Positions 42,084 to 52,067 are shown, numbered from the stretch's first letter. The stretch is DNA of 64,000 bases from Arthrobacter sp. ZGTC131 (GCF_002929275.1 NZ_PJIK01000011.1:100102-164101), one strand, 5' to 3'. The notes: a model not told the origin generated them from the sequence alone. Made by a program: numbers and translations.

Positions 42084-44192
42084 TCAGGCGTCGATGCGGT
42101 CCCGGTCCAGGCTAGCGGCGCCGGCGATGATGAAGTCCTTGCGCGGCGCGACGTCGGATCCCATCAGCAGATCGAACGTGGCCTCGGCATGCTGGGCGTT
42201 TTCGATGTTGACCTTGCGGAGCATGCGGTGCCGCGGATCCATGGTGGTTTCGGCCAGCTGCTCGGCGTCCATCTCCCCCAGGCCCTTGTAGCGCTGGATG
42301 GGCTCCTTGTACTTCTTGCCGTCCTTCGCGAGCCTGGCGAGCAAGGCGTGGAGCTCCGCCTCGGAGTAGGTGTAGATCATCTCGTTGGCCTTTTGGCCCG
42401 GGTTGATGACTTCCACGCGGTGCAGCGGCGGCACGGCCGCGAACACCCGGCCCTGCTCCACCATGGGGCGCATGTAGCGGAAGAAGAGCGTGAGCAGCAG
42501 CGTGCGGATGTGGGCGCCGTCCACGTCGGCGTCGGTCATGAGGATCACCTTGCCGTAGCGGGCGGCCTCGATCGCGAAGCTCCGCCCCGAACCGGCGCCG
42601 ACCACCTGGATCAGGGCGGCGCATTCCGCGTTGGAGAGCATGTCCCCCACCGAGGCCTTCTGGACGTTCAGGATCTTGCCGCGGATGGGCAGCAGCGCCT
42701 GGAAATCGGAGGATCGGGCCAGCTTAGCAGTGCCGAGGGCCGAATCGCCCTCGACGATGAACAGTTCCGAGCGGGCTACGTCGTCGGTGCGGCAGTCCGC
42801 CAGCTTCGTGGGCATGGACGACGTCTCGAGTGCGGTCTTGCGGCGCTGCGTCTCCTTGTGCACGCGGGCCGAGATGCGCGACTTCATCTCGCTGACGATC
42901 TTCTCGAGCAGCAGCGCCGACTGTGCCTTGTCGTTGCGGTTCGCGGAGTTGAGCCTGGCCGCGATCTCGCGTTCCACCACCCTGGCCACGATCGCCTTGA
43001 CCGCCGAGGTCCCGAGGATCTCCTTCGTCTGGCCCTCGAACTGCGGCTCGGCGAGCCTGACGGTCAGCACGGCGGTCAGGCCGGCAAAAATGTCGTCCTT
43101 CTCGATTTTGTCGTTGCCGGCCTTCAGCTTCCTGGCGTTGGTCTCCACCGCCTTACGGAACGTCTTGACCAGGGCCTGCTCGAAGCCGGCCTGGTGCGTG
43201 CCGCCCTTGGGTGTGGAGATGATGTTGACGAAGCTGCGGACCGCGGTGTCGTAGCCGATGCCCCAGCGCAGGGCGACGTCCACTTCGCAGTCCCGTTCAA
43301 CCTCCGCGAGCTTGCTGTGGCCTTTGTCGTCCAGCACGGGGACAGTTTCCTTGAACTTCCCGGCGCCGTGCAGGCGCCAGACGTCCGTCACGCCGGCGTC
43401 GATTGCGAGGAATTCCACGAACTCCGAGATGCCGCCGTCATGGTGGAACACTTCCTCGTGCGGGCCCAGCTCACCCGGGGTGCCGGCGAGCTTGCGTTCA
43501 TCCCGCACCGTCAGCTTCAGCCCTGGTACCAGGAAAGACGTCTGGCGGGCGCGCGCGGCAAGTTCGTCATAGGAGAACTTGGCATCCGGGGTGAAGATCT
43601 GCCGGTCCGCCCAGTAGCGGATGCGCGTTCCGGTCACGCCCCGTTTGGCCTTGCCCACGACGTCGAGCACGGAATCGTCCACGAACGCGGCGAAATCGGC
43701 GGCCGGGTCCGGCCGCGGTCCGCTGTCCTTGAACCGGCCCGGCTCGCCCCGGCGAAAGGACATCTTGTAGGTTTTGCCGCCGCGGTCCACTTCCACATCG
43801 AGGCGGGCGGAGAGCGCGTTGACCACCGAGGCGCCCACGCCGTGCAGGCCGCCGGACGCGGTGTACGAGCCGCCGCCGAACTTGCCGCCGGCGTGGAGCT
43901 TGGTAAAGACGACCTCGACGCCGGTGAGGCCGGTCTTGGGTTCCACATCCACGGGGATACCGCGGCCGTCGTCGTGGATCTCCACGGAATTGTCCGCGTG
44001 CAGGATGATCTTGATGTCGTGGCCAAAACCCGCCAGGGCCTCGTCGACGGAGTTGTCGATGATTTCCCAGAGGCAGTGCATCAGACCCCTGGAGTCCGTG
44101 GAACCGATGTACATGCCCGGACGCTTGCGGACGGCTTCCAGGCCCTCCAGCACCGAAAGGTGGCGGGCGGTGTAATCAGAACTCGGTGTCAC
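42084..44192 (-). CDS. parE: DNA topoisomerase IV subunit B
   Basis: 702 aa ATPase subunit partnering ParC. The start is a GTG at 44192. The GHKL ATPase opens with LEGLEAVRKRPGMYIGSTD, with EIIDNSVDEALAG, IHDDGRGIPVD and GGLHGVGASVVNALS (ATP lid), then the TOPRIM region EGDSALGTAKLARS with PIRGKILNVQKA and MTDADVDGAHIRTLLLTLFF, and the C-terminal RYKGLGEMDAEQL. These motifs are shared with GyrB; the unlinked parC without a GyrA box supports Topo IV. It is convergent with the M56 gene (49-bp gap), and its upstream region holds the promoter of the DUF7455 gene. Confidence 0.9.
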   Translation of the reverse strand: MTPSSDYTARHLSVLEGLEAVRKRPGMYIGSTDSRGLMHCLWEIIDNSVDEALAGFGHDIKIILHADNSVEIHDDGRGIPVDVEPKTGLTGVEVVFTKLHAGGKFGGGSYTASGGLHGVGASVVNALSARLDVEVDRGGKTYKMSFRRGEPGRFKDSGPRPDPAADFAAFVDDSVLDVVGKAKRGVTGTRIRYWADRQIFTPDAKFSYDELAARARQTSFLVPGLKLTVRDERKLAGTPGELGPHEEVFHHDGGISEFVEFLAIDAGVTDVWRLHGAGKFKETVPVLDDKGHSKLAEVERDCEVDVALRWGIGYDTAVRSFVNIISTPKGGTHQAGFEQALVKTFRKAVETNARKLKAGNDKIEKDDIFAGLTAVLTVRLAEPQFEGQTKEILGTSAVKAIVARVVEREIAARLNSANRNDKAQSALLLEKIVSEMKSRISARVHKETQRRKTALETSSMPTKLADCRTDDVARSELFIVEGDSALGTAKLARSSDFQALLPIRGKILNVQKASVGDMLSNAECAALIQVVGAGSGRSFAIEAARYGKVILMTDADVDGAHIRTLLLTLFFRYMRPMVEQGRVFAAVPPLHRVEVINPGQKANEMIYTYSEAELHALLARLAKDGKKYKEPIQRYKGLGEMDAEQLAETTMDPRHRMLRKVNIENAQHAEATFDLLMGSDVAPRKDFIIAGAASLDRDRIDA

Positions 44193-44417
44193 AGGTGGTG
44201 AACTCCTTCAGCGACGGGCCTGGTAAGGCGTTAAAAAGCTCCCTCTAGCCTAGTCCTGCGGGGCCGTTTCGCCCTGCTGCCACTCCCGCCGCAGCGACAG
44301 GCGGCACCTGTTCGTTACGCAGACGTGATACGCGGACAGCGAAAGTGACACATCCTTGCCATGGTTTGGCTGCGAATGCTGGTTATATAGATGTACAGAT
44401 CTACTAAGGAGGCCGAC

Positions 44418-44639
44418 ATGACAACAGCAGTTGCCGACCGCACACTCACCGCAGCTGACCGGTGCGACCGTTGCGGTGCGCAGGCATACGTCCGGGTTGT
44501 ACTCGAGTCCTCCGGAGGCGAGTTGCTCTTCTGCGCTCACCATTCACGTGCCGTCGAAGCGACCCTCAAGCCGCTGAGCTCGGACTGGCACGACGAGACG
44601 GGCCGGCTTCACGAGAAGGCACCGGTACCGGTCGACTAG
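44418..44639 (+). CDS. DUF7455 zinc-ribbon-like protein
   Basis: 73 aa from the ATG at 44418 with a strong AAGGAGG site; eight codons further upstream are in frame but lack such a site. CDRCGAQAYVRVVLESSGGE and LFCAHHSR form a treble-clef-like metal site with a Cys-x2-Cys and Cys-x2-His arrangement. Similar proteins sit next to sigA in many actinobacteria (Rv2708c-like), and their function is unknown; binding of nucleic acid or RNA polymerase is plausible. A rho-independent terminator follows directly. Confidence 0.85.
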   Translation: MTTAVADRTLTAADRCDRCGAQAYVRVVLESSGGELLFCAHHSRAVEATLKPLSSDWHDETGRLHEKAPVPVD

Positions 44640-44665
44640 ACCAAGCAGCTGAAAAGCGCGAAGTG

Positions 44666-44703
44666 AAAAGCCAGGGCTCCCGGCAAGGGACCCTGGCTTT
44701 TTT
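44666..44703 (+). terminator. Terminator of the DUF7455 gene
   Basis: AAAAGCCAGGG and CCCTGGCTTTT arms enclose a 14-nt loop and are followed by a T run, 27 bp after the stop. The reverse complement also ends in TTTT, so it can act on both strands. Confidence 0.9.
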
Positions 44704-44715
44704 CTGCCCAAGGAC

Positions 44716-44763
44716 AAAAGCCAGGGCCGCCAACCGGATTATCCGGTGGCGGCCCTGGCTTCT
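44716..44763 (-). terminator. Terminator of sigA
   Basis: A long hairpin: 14-bp arms (AGCCAGGGCCGCCA and its complement) with an inner CCGGA-TTA-TCCGG stem, and CTTTTG after it on the minus strand. It starts with the same AAAAGCCAGGG as the neighbouring terminator, so the pair may have arisen by duplication. Confidence 0.88.
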
Positions 44764-44776
44764 TGACCGAAAGCTC

Positions 44777-46102
44777 CTAGTCCAGGTAGTCCCGCAGGAC
44801 CTGGGACCGCGACGGGTGGCGCAGCTTGGACATGGTTTTGGATTCGATCTGGCGGATACGCTCACGCGTGACACCGTAGACCTTGCCGATTTCGTCTAAA
44901 GTCTTCGGCTGGCCGTCCGTGAGGCCAAAGCGCATGGCCACCACTCCGGCTTCGCGCTCGGACAGGGTGTCCAGCACCGAGTGGAGCTGTTCCTGCAGCA
45001 GCGTGAAGCTCACGGCGTCGGCCGGAACCACGGCTTCGGAGTCCTCGATGAGGTCACCGAACTCGGAGTCCCCGTCCTCGCCGAGCGGCGTGTGGAGGGA
45101 AATCGGTTCGCGGCCGTACTTCTGGACTTCGACAACCTTTTCGGGCGTCATGTCCAGTTCGAGGGCCAGCTCTTCGGGCGTGGGTTCCCGGCCGAGATCC
45201 TGAAGCATCTGGCGCTGCACGCGGGCGAGCTTGTTAATGACTTCAACCATGTGGACCGGGATACGGATGGTGCGGGCCTGGTCAGCCATGGCGCGGGTGA
45301 TGGCCTGGCGGATCCACCAGGTGGCGTAGGTCGAGAACTTGAAGCCCTTGGTGTAGTCGAACTTCTCGACGGCACGGATGAGGCCCAGGTTTCCTTCCTG
45401 GATGAGGTCGAGGAAGAGCATGCCGCGGCCGGTGTAGCGCTTGGCCAGCGACACCACGAGGCGGAGGTTCGCCTCAAGCAGGTGGTTCTTGGCGCGCTTG
45501 CCGTCATGGATGATGAATTCCAGCTCACGCTTGTACTTCGGATCCATGGAGCCGTCGTCGGCGTTGATCTTCTCCTCGGCGAAGAGGCCGGCCTCGATCC
45601 GGAGGGCGAGGTCAACCTCCTGTTCGGCGTTGAGGAGGGCGACCTTGCCGATCTGCTTCAGGTAATCCTTGACAGGATCGGCGGTGGCGCCGGCGGACAT
45701 GACCTGCTGGACAGGTGCGTCGTCGTCATCGGCATCGGAGTAGACAAATCCCGAACCGGTGGGCGCCGCAGCTCCCTTGCCTGCCTCGTCGGTTTCGTCA
45801 ACGAGATCGGCGGTGTCGGGTGACACGTCGTCGAGGTCCTCTTCGACGTCTACGTCGTCATCGGAGGTGGAGCGGCTTCCGGCAGCCTCGGCTGCAGCCT
45901 TGGCGCCGGGCTTGGGGCCGCGCTTCTTCGGTTCGGGCTTCGAAGCGGCAGATGTCGAGCCGCCATCGGCGATCGCGGCATCCTTGACAGCCTTGTTGGC
46001 GGCGCGGGTGGCTGCACGCTTGGCGCTGGTTGCCGCCTTCTTCTCCTCGGCAGACGCATCGGCCAGGGCGGCGGGTTCCTTCTTCGCGGAAGACGGGGTC
46101 AC
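44777..46102 (-). CDS. sigA: Principal RNA polymerase sigma factor SigA (HrdB/RpoD-type)
   Basis: 441 aa from a GTG. A Lys/Ala-rich, then acidic N-terminal region of about 135 residues is followed by region 1.2 ([20 protein letters not shown]), region 2 with [20 protein letters not shown] and [20 protein letters not shown], region 3 ([20 protein letters not shown]), and region 4.2 with [20 protein letters not shown]. These are full matches to group 1 sigma-70 factors that direct housekeeping transcription. It ends 30 bp after the terminator hairpin on the minus strand and lies beside DUF7455, as in other actinobacteria. Confidence 0.96.
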   Translation of the reverse strand: MTPSSAKKEPAALADASAEEKKAATSAKRAATRAANKAVKDAAIADGGSTSAASKPEPKKRGPKPGAKAAAEAAGSRSTSDDDVDVEEDLDDVSPDTADLVDETDEAGKGAAAPTGSGFVYSDADDDDAPVQQVMSAGATADPVKDYLKQIGKVALLNAEQEVDLALRIEAGLFAEEKINADDGSMDPKYKRELEFIIHDGKRAKNHLLEANLRLVVSLAKRYTGRGMLFLDLIQEGNLGLIRAVEKFDYTKGFKFSTYATWWIRQAITRAMADQARTIRIPVHMVEVINKLARVQRQMLQDLGREPTPEELALELDMTPEKVVEVQKYGREPISLHTPLGEDGDSEFGDLIEDSEAVVPADAVSFTLLQEQLHSVLDTLSEREAGVVAMRFGLTDGQPKTLDEIGKVYGVTRERIRQIESKTMSKLRHPSRSQVLRDYLD

Positions 46103-46381
46103 AGAAAACCTTTCTAGCGGCGGTCTGTGGAATCACCATACGGGCAACACCACTATGACCCTGTCAAGTCCGTGATTGATATCAGGTGCAACCGCGGCTG
46201 GCAGAGCCATTAAGTAGAACTGCCGGGGCGGCCGCAATGTTCCCGTTTCAGGGTCTATTGCAAGCACTGATTCACGGACCCAACCGGGTCTCGGCAACCA
46301 TTGTCTCATGGTTTTCCCCGTCATGGCCGCTGGGGGCTGTAATACGCAGGCGTCGGTACCTCCTTCCGCGGATCCGTCGTC

Positions 46382-47770
46382 CTAGGCGGCGTCGGTGGCG
46401 TCGGTGGCGAATTTCTGCCAAGCCGCCTCACGCCGACTGGCCCACCCACAGATGGTTCCGCGGCGGACCACTTCGGAAAGCAGTTCCGCAAGCCGATATC
46501 CGGGGCTGGCCTCCAATGCCTGGCTCAGCGAAGCGTGGGCGAAGGATCCCCTCCCCCGGCACCATTCAATCCAGCCCTTGGCCGTCAGGGCCGCAGCCCG
46601 TGCTTCGCCCGGGCCGCGGGACGACAGCTGAAGCATCACCTCTTCGAGGCGCTTCAGCGTGTTCCAGTCGGGCACGGATGGGCTCAGTCCCAGCAGGACC
46701 TCGCCGTAGCCGGGTACGTGAGCGGGTTCGCACGCGGGGGAAGTGGCCTGATCCGCACGGCCCCTCGCCTGGTCAGGTTCCGCCCGGCCGGCGGGCGCGG
46801 ACGGACCGGCCAGAGCAGGCCCGGACCGGGACAAGCCGGACAGGTCCGGACCAGCCAGGTCCGGACCGGCCAGCGCCGGATCGGCCAGTGCCGGACCGGA
46901 CAGGGCAGGACCGGGCAGGGCGGGACCGGCTGCCACCATGCCGGCACGGGACGAGAAGATCCCGAAGTCCTCCGCGCCCAACGCGGCTGCGGATCGTCCT
47001 GCGGCCGCCATGACCAGGACGGCGTCACGCCACGACGGGACGCCCAAGCCGGCGCGCAGGAATCCGGCCACTTCCGCCGGAATCTCTGAGCCGGGTTCGG
47101 CGGCCAGCACCCGCTCCCATGCGTCCAGGACTCTCTCGAACTGGGGCCGGCTGGTCCGCCTGCCAGCCAGTTCGCCGGCCCAGCGCTCCTCGGCGGCTTC
47201 CACGGCCGGATCCTGCGCCGCCGGCCCGGTGTGGTCCTCCGCCGGGGCAGCACCGGGCGGGGCACCGACACTGCTGCCCAGGAACACCATCTCGGCGTTG
47301 AGGCGGCTGTCCCGGATCTCGGCGAGGGGACGGCCCGGCAGCGGGCAGCAGCCGGCGTCCTCGCAGTAGGCGTTACGCCAGTACTCGTCGCCGACGTACC
47401 AGGCGTCCCGCACCGGCATTCCGGCGAGTCCGAGGGCGGCTTCAAGATCGTCCAGCAGCGGCCTGCCGACGCCTCCGGGCCCGGATTCCCCCGGCCGGGA
47501 TGCCTCTTCCCAGCCGTCATTGATAAAGAACATCAGCAGGGTGCCGTCGGCGTCGTCGGCCAGCAGGTAGCCGGCCACGGTGCGGGCGAAATCTTCCCGG
47601 ACGCGGCGGGATCCAGGGACGGGCAGATCCACCCGGAGCGTGGCTCCGAGGCGTTTGCCCTGCATGGTCATGGCCACGAGGCTGCGGGACGGCCAATATC
47701 CCAGACTGTGCGGAACGTACCCCAGAATGTCTTCGGGGCCGGTGATGGTGAGGTGCTGGGGCGCTGTCAT
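46382..47770 (-). CDS. DUF4192 protein with pentapeptide repeats
   Basis: 462 aa. The N-terminus (LTITGPEDILGYVPHSLGYW and RLGATLRVDLP) is the DUF4192 signature; this actinobacterial family is uncharacterised. Around residues 275-325 the protein has about nine copies of a pentapeptide of the type G/D-P-A/D-L-A/S/P (GPALP, GPALS, GPALA, DPALA, GPDLA and so on), mirrored by 15-bp repeats in the DNA at roughly 46800-46930. The C-terminus (LGLSPSVPDWNTLKRLEEVM to EWCRGRGSFAHASLSQALEA) is alpha-helical. It is cytoplasmic and lies upstream of nothing obvious on its strand; the sigma factor gene is downstream. Confidence 0.8.
   Translation of the reverse strand: MTAPQHLTITGPEDILGYVPHSLGYWPSRSLVAMTMQGKRLGATLRVDLPVPGSRRVREDFARTVAGYLLADDADGTLLMFFINDGWEEASRPGESGPGGVGRPLLDDLEAALGLAGMPVRDAWYVGDEYWRNAYCEDAGCCPLPGRPLAEIRDSRLNAEMVFLGSSVGAPPGAAPAEDHTGPAAQDPAVEAAEERWAGELAGRRTSRPQFERVLDAWERVLAAEPGSEIPAEVAGFLRAGLGVPSWRDAVLVMAAAGRSAAALGAEDFGIFSSRAGMVAAGPALPGPALSGPALADPALAGPDLAGPDLSGLSRSGPALAGPSAPAGRAEPDQARGRADQATSPACEPAHVPGYGEVLLGLSPSVPDWNTLKRLEEVMLQLSSRGPGEARAAALTAKGWIEWCRGRGSFAHASLSQALEASPGYRLAELLSEVVRRGTICGWASRREAAWQKFATDATDAA
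46800..46935. repeat. 15-bp coding repeats inside the DUF4192 gene
   Basis: Imperfect GGACC-GGCCA-GTGCC-type units encode Gly-Pro-Ala-Leu-Ala-type pentapeptides. The unit length is a multiple of three, so copy-number change would keep the reading frame. Confidence 0.7.
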
Positions 47771-47907
47771 GCCTCCAGCCTCGGGCAGGACCCTGCTGTC
47801 CGGTACCCGCGGCTTTGCCTATGTGGATACAGGCGGTGGTGGAGGGATAGTGCCGGTACCCGGCAGCGCTGCAGACGCTAAGGCCGGGGGTGCCAGCCGT
47901 CGGGCTG

Positions 47908-49251
47908 CTAGTCGCGGGAGGGGGCGCTGCGCCGGGCTGCGTTCCTGGTCCTGCGCTGTTCGGCCAGGACCTTGAGCAGCGGCTGGACCACCACGCCCTG
48001 TGCCGCCATCTGGCGGCGCACTTTACGGCGGACCACCAGCGTGGCAACGGCGCCGATCCCGAGCAGCAGGAAGTGCACGCACAGGGCAACGCGGAACGGC
48101 TCCAGTCCGTACAGCACCCCGTCGGAGAACCCTGTGACGTAGAGGATGTCCAGGACGGCGCCGATCAGGTAGATCGCCACGAGGGCGGCGATGAACCCGC
48201 CGACGTTCACGATGCCCGTGGCAGTGCCGATCCGGTGGGCCGGGTTGAACGTGCGCGCGAAGTCGAAGCCAATCATGGACCCCGGCCCGCCGATGGCCAG
48301 CACCACCACGAGGCCGGCCAGGAGCCACAGGGGCGAGCGGCCCGGGTAGAGCAGCACGGCCGCCCAGGCTGCTGCGGTGGCGGCGGCGATGAGGAGCACC
48401 ATGGTGGAACGCCGGAGCGGGTGCCGTGAGACGAAGCGTCCGATCAGCGGACCGGCGCCGATGGCTCCGGCCACGTAAAGCGCCATGAGCGAGGCGACGG
48501 TGCCGGCGTCGAGCCCCTGGGCCGAAATCAGGAAGGGATATCCCCACGTCATGGCGAAGACGGTGCCGCTGAACTGGATGGTGAAGTGGCTCCACAGGCC
48601 AAGCCTGGTGCCTGGCTGCTTCCACGCCCGGGACAGGGACACACCCGTGGCGCGCAGGCCCTTCGTCGATGGCTGGGCCGGGGTTCCGTGCGGAAGGTCC
48701 TGCAGGAGCAGGATCACCAGGACGACGGCGACTCCGGACAGTCCCGCCAGTGACAGGAAGCCCGGTGTCCAGCCTGCGGAGTTCAGCACGAAGGCGAACG
48801 GCACCACGCTGATCAGCTGCCCGAGCTGCCCGGACATTCCGGTGAGCTGGGTCAGCAGCGGCACCCGGGCGGGAGCGAACCAGAGCGGGATCAGCCGTAT
48901 GACGGAGATGAAGGTCATGGCATCGCCGGCGCCCACCAAAACGCGTCCCAGCACGCCGGCCGGAACGCTGTCAGCGAAGGCGAGCTGCAGCTGGCCGAGC
49001 CCCATGAGCAGGGCACCGCCGGCAATCATGGCCCGCGAGCCGAATCTGTCCACCAGCACGCCCACCGGGATCTGGAGTCCGGCGTAGACGAGCAGCTGCA
49101 GGACGGTGAAGAAGGAAATGGCGGAGGCGCTGGCGTGGAACCGTTCCGTGGCCTCGAGCCCCACTACACCGAAGGACGTACGCTGGGTCACAGCCACCAG
49201 GTAGGAAAAAATACCGATGGACCAAACGAGCCAGGCGCGGGGTGCAGTCAC
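47908..49251 (-). CDS. MFS transporter
   Basis: 447 aa from a GTG. About twelve hydrophobic segments with the MFS motif A-like loop DRFGSRAMIAGGALLMGLGQ between helices 2 and 3, a central loop around GTPAQPSTKGLRATG, and the second-half GPLIGRFVSRHPLRRSTMVL. The N-terminus reads MTAPRAWLVWSIGIFSYLVA. The family is broad: it may be an efflux pump or a sugar/organic-acid symporter. No operon partner hints at the substrate. The C-terminal tail is basic. Confidence 0.85.
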   Translation of the reverse strand: MTAPRAWLVWSIGIFSYLVAVTQRTSFGVVGLEATERFHASASAISFFTVLQLLVYAGLQIPVGVLVDRFGSRAMIAGGALLMGLGQLQLAFADSVPAGVLGRVLVGAGDAMTFISVIRLIPLWFAPARVPLLTQLTGMSGQLGQLISVVPFAFVLNSAGWTPGFLSLAGLSGVAVVLVILLLQDLPHGTPAQPSTKGLRATGVSLSRAWKQPGTRLGLWSHFTIQFSGTVFAMTWGYPFLISAQGLDAGTVASLMALYVAGAIGAGPLIGRFVSRHPLRRSTMVLLIAAATAAAWAAVLLYPGRSPLWLLAGLVVVLAIGGPGSMIGFDFARTFNPAHRIGTATGIVNVGGFIAALVAIYLIGAVLDILYVTGFSDGVLYGLEPFRVALCVHFLLLGIGAVATLVVRRKVRRQMAAQGVVVQPLLKVLAEQRRTRNAARRSAPSRD

Positions 49252-49299
49252 CCTTACATTATGCCCGGACGCAGCAAAAATCGTATTTTATTGACCCGC

Positions 49300-50238
49300 T
49301 TACTGACCGGGGTTTTCGCGGGCCAGGTAGGCCTCCACTGCCGCACCAAGCGCATCGCCGTCGGGCAGTTCATCGTTTTCGTTTGCCAGCAGCGACCGCC
49401 GCACCGTGCCCTCGGCCTTCTCGTCGTAACGGGCCTCCAGTTTGGACACCACCTGCTGGACGTCCTCGGAGGCCTCGATCTGTTCGGCGATCTGCCGGCC
49501 CACCTCGCGGCCGGATTCCCGGAGCCTATCCGTGGGGAGCATGAGGGAAGTGGCGGCGCCGAGGTACTCCAGTCCTGCCACGGCCGCGGTGGGGTATTCA
49601 GCCTCGGCGAGGTAATGCGGAACGTGGATGACGTAGCCGGCGACGTTCCTTCCCGCGTCCGTCAGGCGGAGCTCCAGCACATGTCCCACGGCGGCGGGAA
49701 CCTCCACGGTCGGTTTCCAGACCGAGATGCCCTCGATGAGTTCGGGGCGGTTGCCGTGTACGGTCACGCCCACTGGGCGGGTGTGCGGCACCGGCATGGG
49801 GATGGAGTGGATCCACGTCACCAGGTTGACGTCCAGGTCCTCCACGATCTGCACGACGGCCCTGGCGAAGCGTTCCCACTGCAGGTCCGGCTCGAATCCG
49901 GCGAGGAACAGGAACGGATTTCCAAGCCCGTCGACGAGGCGGTAGAGCGCCAGGCTCGGCGCCTGGTAGTCCTGCAGATGGTCCTCCACGAAGGACACGT
50001 GGGGCCGCCGGGAACGGTAATCGATCAGCTGGTCGGCATCGAACACGGCAACCAGTTCGGAATCGAGGGTGTCGAGGAGCTCGGCCGTGATCTGCTTGAC
50101 CACGTAGCCGGCGTCGGCAAAACCGGTAAATCCCATCACCAGATTCAGCCCGCGCAGTTCGGGGCTGTGGAACAGCTCGATGTTTTTTGCATAGAGCGCG
50201 TCGGGGTCCAGCAGCGAGCCGGAAATCCGTTCAAACAC
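49300..50238 (-). CDS. PAC2-family protein
   Basis: 312 aa from a GTG at 50238 with AAGGA upstream. The frame is open for 31 codons before it, but these look non-coding. The domain is PAC2 (proteasome assembly chaperone 2-like): GLNLVMGFTGFADAGYVVKQ, FDADQLIDYRSRRPHVSF, and PHTRPVGVTVHGNRPELIEG, then a helical C-terminal part (ESGREVGRQIAEQIEASEDV). Actinobacterial PAC2 proteins are widely conserved (Rv2714-like); function is not established. It may bind a ligand or protein partner. It is divergent from pepA. Confidence 0.85.
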   Translation of the reverse strand: MFERISGSLLDPDALYAKNIELFHSPELRGLNLVMGFTGFADAGYVVKQITAELLDTLDSELVAVFDADQLIDYRSRRPHVSFVEDHLQDYQAPSLALYRLVDGLGNPFLFLAGFEPDLQWERFARAVVQIVEDLDVNLVTWIHSIPMPVPHTRPVGVTVHGNRPELIEGISVWKPTVEVPAAVGHVLELRLTDAGRNVAGYVIHVPHYLAEAEYPTAAVAGLEYLGAATSLMLPTDRLRESGREVGRQIAEQIEASEDVQQVVSKLEARYDEKAEGTVRRSLLANENDELPDGDALGAAVEAYLARENPGQ

Positions 50239-50491
50239 GGCGAGTTCCTTTCGTGGTCGGAGGGTTAATATCCATAACGCTGGGTAACCAAACGGAATTC
50301 CTTGTCCTGCTGTGGCGCGGCTCTCATTCAATCCGGCTCCTGCTCCGCCGAGAGACTACGATCGGAACTGGCCTGTATTGAGGGCCGCTGCTTCCGGCGG
50401 CCTCCCACACGGACGGCGGCCGGGTACCCATGGCAGGGCGCCTTACCTGCATTTCCTGCCCGAAATCACAGAGAATTGAGGACTGATCCTC

Positions 50492-52015
50492 GTGGTCAAG
50501 AATACTGAAATCAACCTTAGTGCCATTGCTCGGGACCTGAAGAAGGCGGCCAGCGATGCAGTTGTCATCGGCGTCGGCCAGGGGGCGGACGGTCCTGTCC
50601 TGCTGGAGAATCCGCTGACGGCCAAGTCGGCCGAGGCACTGGCCGATTCGTTGAAGGTTCTTGGCATCACCGGCGCCGCGGACCAGGCCGTCCGCCTGCC
50701 CGGGCTCCCCGAAACGGGCTCGGGCGTCCTGGTGCTGGCGGGAGTCGGTAAGGTGAGCGACGGCCAGCGGTTGTCGGGCGAGGCCCTGCGCCGCGCTGCG
50801 GGCTCCGCCGTCCGCCAGCTCGCCGGGCTGCCCTCCGTCACGCTGGCATTTCCGACGGCGGATGTCGCCGACGTCGCTGCGGTCGCCGAAGGCGCCGCGC
50901 TGGGAGCCTATTCCTTCACGGAGCACCGGTCCTCCAAGAACGGCCTCAAGGATCCGGTCAGCAAGGTCACCATCTTCACCGAGCTGGCCGGCAACAAGGA
51001 GCTCGAGCCCGTCCTCAAGCGTGCCGGCCTCCTCGGCAGGGCGGTCAACGCCACGCGTTCCCTGGTGAACCAGCCGCCGAGCCACCTGTACCCCGAATCC
51101 TTCGCCGACGCCGCCAGGGAACTGTCCAAGGGCCTGCCGGTCAAGGTCACGGTGTGGGATGAGAAGCGCCTTGAGAAGGAAGGCTTCGGCGGCATCATGG
51201 GCGTCGGCAAGGGCTCTGCCCGCCAGCCCCGCCTCGTGAAGGTGGAGTACGCGCCGGCCAAGGCCACCAGGAAGATCGCGCTGGTGGGCAAGGGCATCAC
51301 GTTCGACACCGGGGGCATCTCCATCAAGCCGGCCCTGGGCATGGGTGACATGAAGAGCGATATGGCGGGAGCCGCCGTCGTCCTTAATACAGTGCTGGCC
51401 CTCGCGGGCCTGGGCCTGCCGGTGAAGGCGACCGCCTGGCTCTGCATCGCGGAGAACATGCCCTCCGGCGCGGCGTCCCGCCCGGCCGATGTCCTCACGA
51501 TGTTCGGCGGCAAGACCGTTGAGGTCCTTAACACCGACGCCGAGGGCCGGCTGGTCATGGCGGACGGCATTGTCGCTGCGAGCCAGGAATACCCGGACGC
51601 CATCATCGACGTTGCCACGTTGACAGGCGCACAGCTGATCGCCCTCGGAAACCGCACGGCCGGCGTCATGGGTACGGACAGCGTCACCGGTCCGCTCAAG
51701 GCGGCGGCGGACCGTGCCGGCGAGCTCATCTGGCCCATGCCCCTGCCGGAGGAGCTGCGGCCCAGCCTCGACTCGCAGGTGGCGGACCTTGCCAACATCG
51801 GCGAGCGGCACGGCGGCATGATGACCGCGGCGGTGTTCCTGCGGGAGTTCGTCGGGAAAGGCAAGGACGGCCAGCCGATCCCCTGGGCGCACATCGACAT
51901 CGCGGGCCCCTCCTTCAACAACGGCGCGCCATACGGCTACACCCCCAAACAGGGCACCGGCTGCACGGTGCGCACCCTGGTGGCCTACGTCGAGGATCTC
52001 CTGGCCGTGGCCTGA
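50492..52015 (+). CDS. pepA: Leucyl aminopeptidase
   Basis: 507 aa from a GTG. M17 family: an N-terminal domain of about 180 residues and a C-terminal metal-dependent peptidase with GKGITFDTGGISIKP, metal ligands in MKSDMAGAA, and the family signature NTDAEGRL at residues 347-354. It removes N-terminal amino acids with two manganese or zinc ions as a hexamer. It is followed by a strong terminator, so it is probably its own unit. The order pepA, lpdA, E2, ..., epimerase, lipB, lipA recalls pepB-dlaT-Rv2216-lipB-lipA in mycobacteria. Confidence 0.95.
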   Translation: MVKNTEINLSAIARDLKKAASDAVVIGVGQGADGPVLLENPLTAKSAEALADSLKVLGITGAADQAVRLPGLPETGSGVLVLAGVGKVSDGQRLSGEALRRAAGSAVRQLAGLPSVTLAFPTADVADVAAVAEGAALGAYSFTEHRSSKNGLKDPVSKVTIFTELAGNKELEPVLKRAGLLGRAVNATRSLVNQPPSHLYPESFADAARELSKGLPVKVTVWDEKRLEKEGFGGIMGVGKGSARQPRLVKVEYAPAKATRKIALVGKGITFDTGGISIKPALGMGDMKSDMAGAAVVLNTVLALAGLGLPVKATAWLCIAENMPSGAASRPADVLTMFGGKTVEVLNTDAEGRLVMADGIVAASQEYPDAIIDVATLTGAQLIALGNRTAGVMGTDSVTGPLKAAADRAGELIWPMPLPEELRPSLDSQVADLANIGERHGGMMTAAVFLREFVGKGKDGQPIPWAHIDIAGPSFNNGAPYGYTPKQGTGCTVRTLVAYVEDLLAVA

Positions 52016-52022
52016 CCGGTGG

Positions 52023-52067
52023 CGCGGCTGTGTGACGGGCGGCTGATCCGCCCGCCACACAGCCGCG
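52023..52067 (+). terminator. Terminator after pepA
   Basis: 12-bp outer arms (CGCGGCTGTGTG and its complement) and an inner CGGGCGG-CTGAT-CCGCCCG stem make a long hairpin 8 bp after the stop. No T run. Confidence 0.85.
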
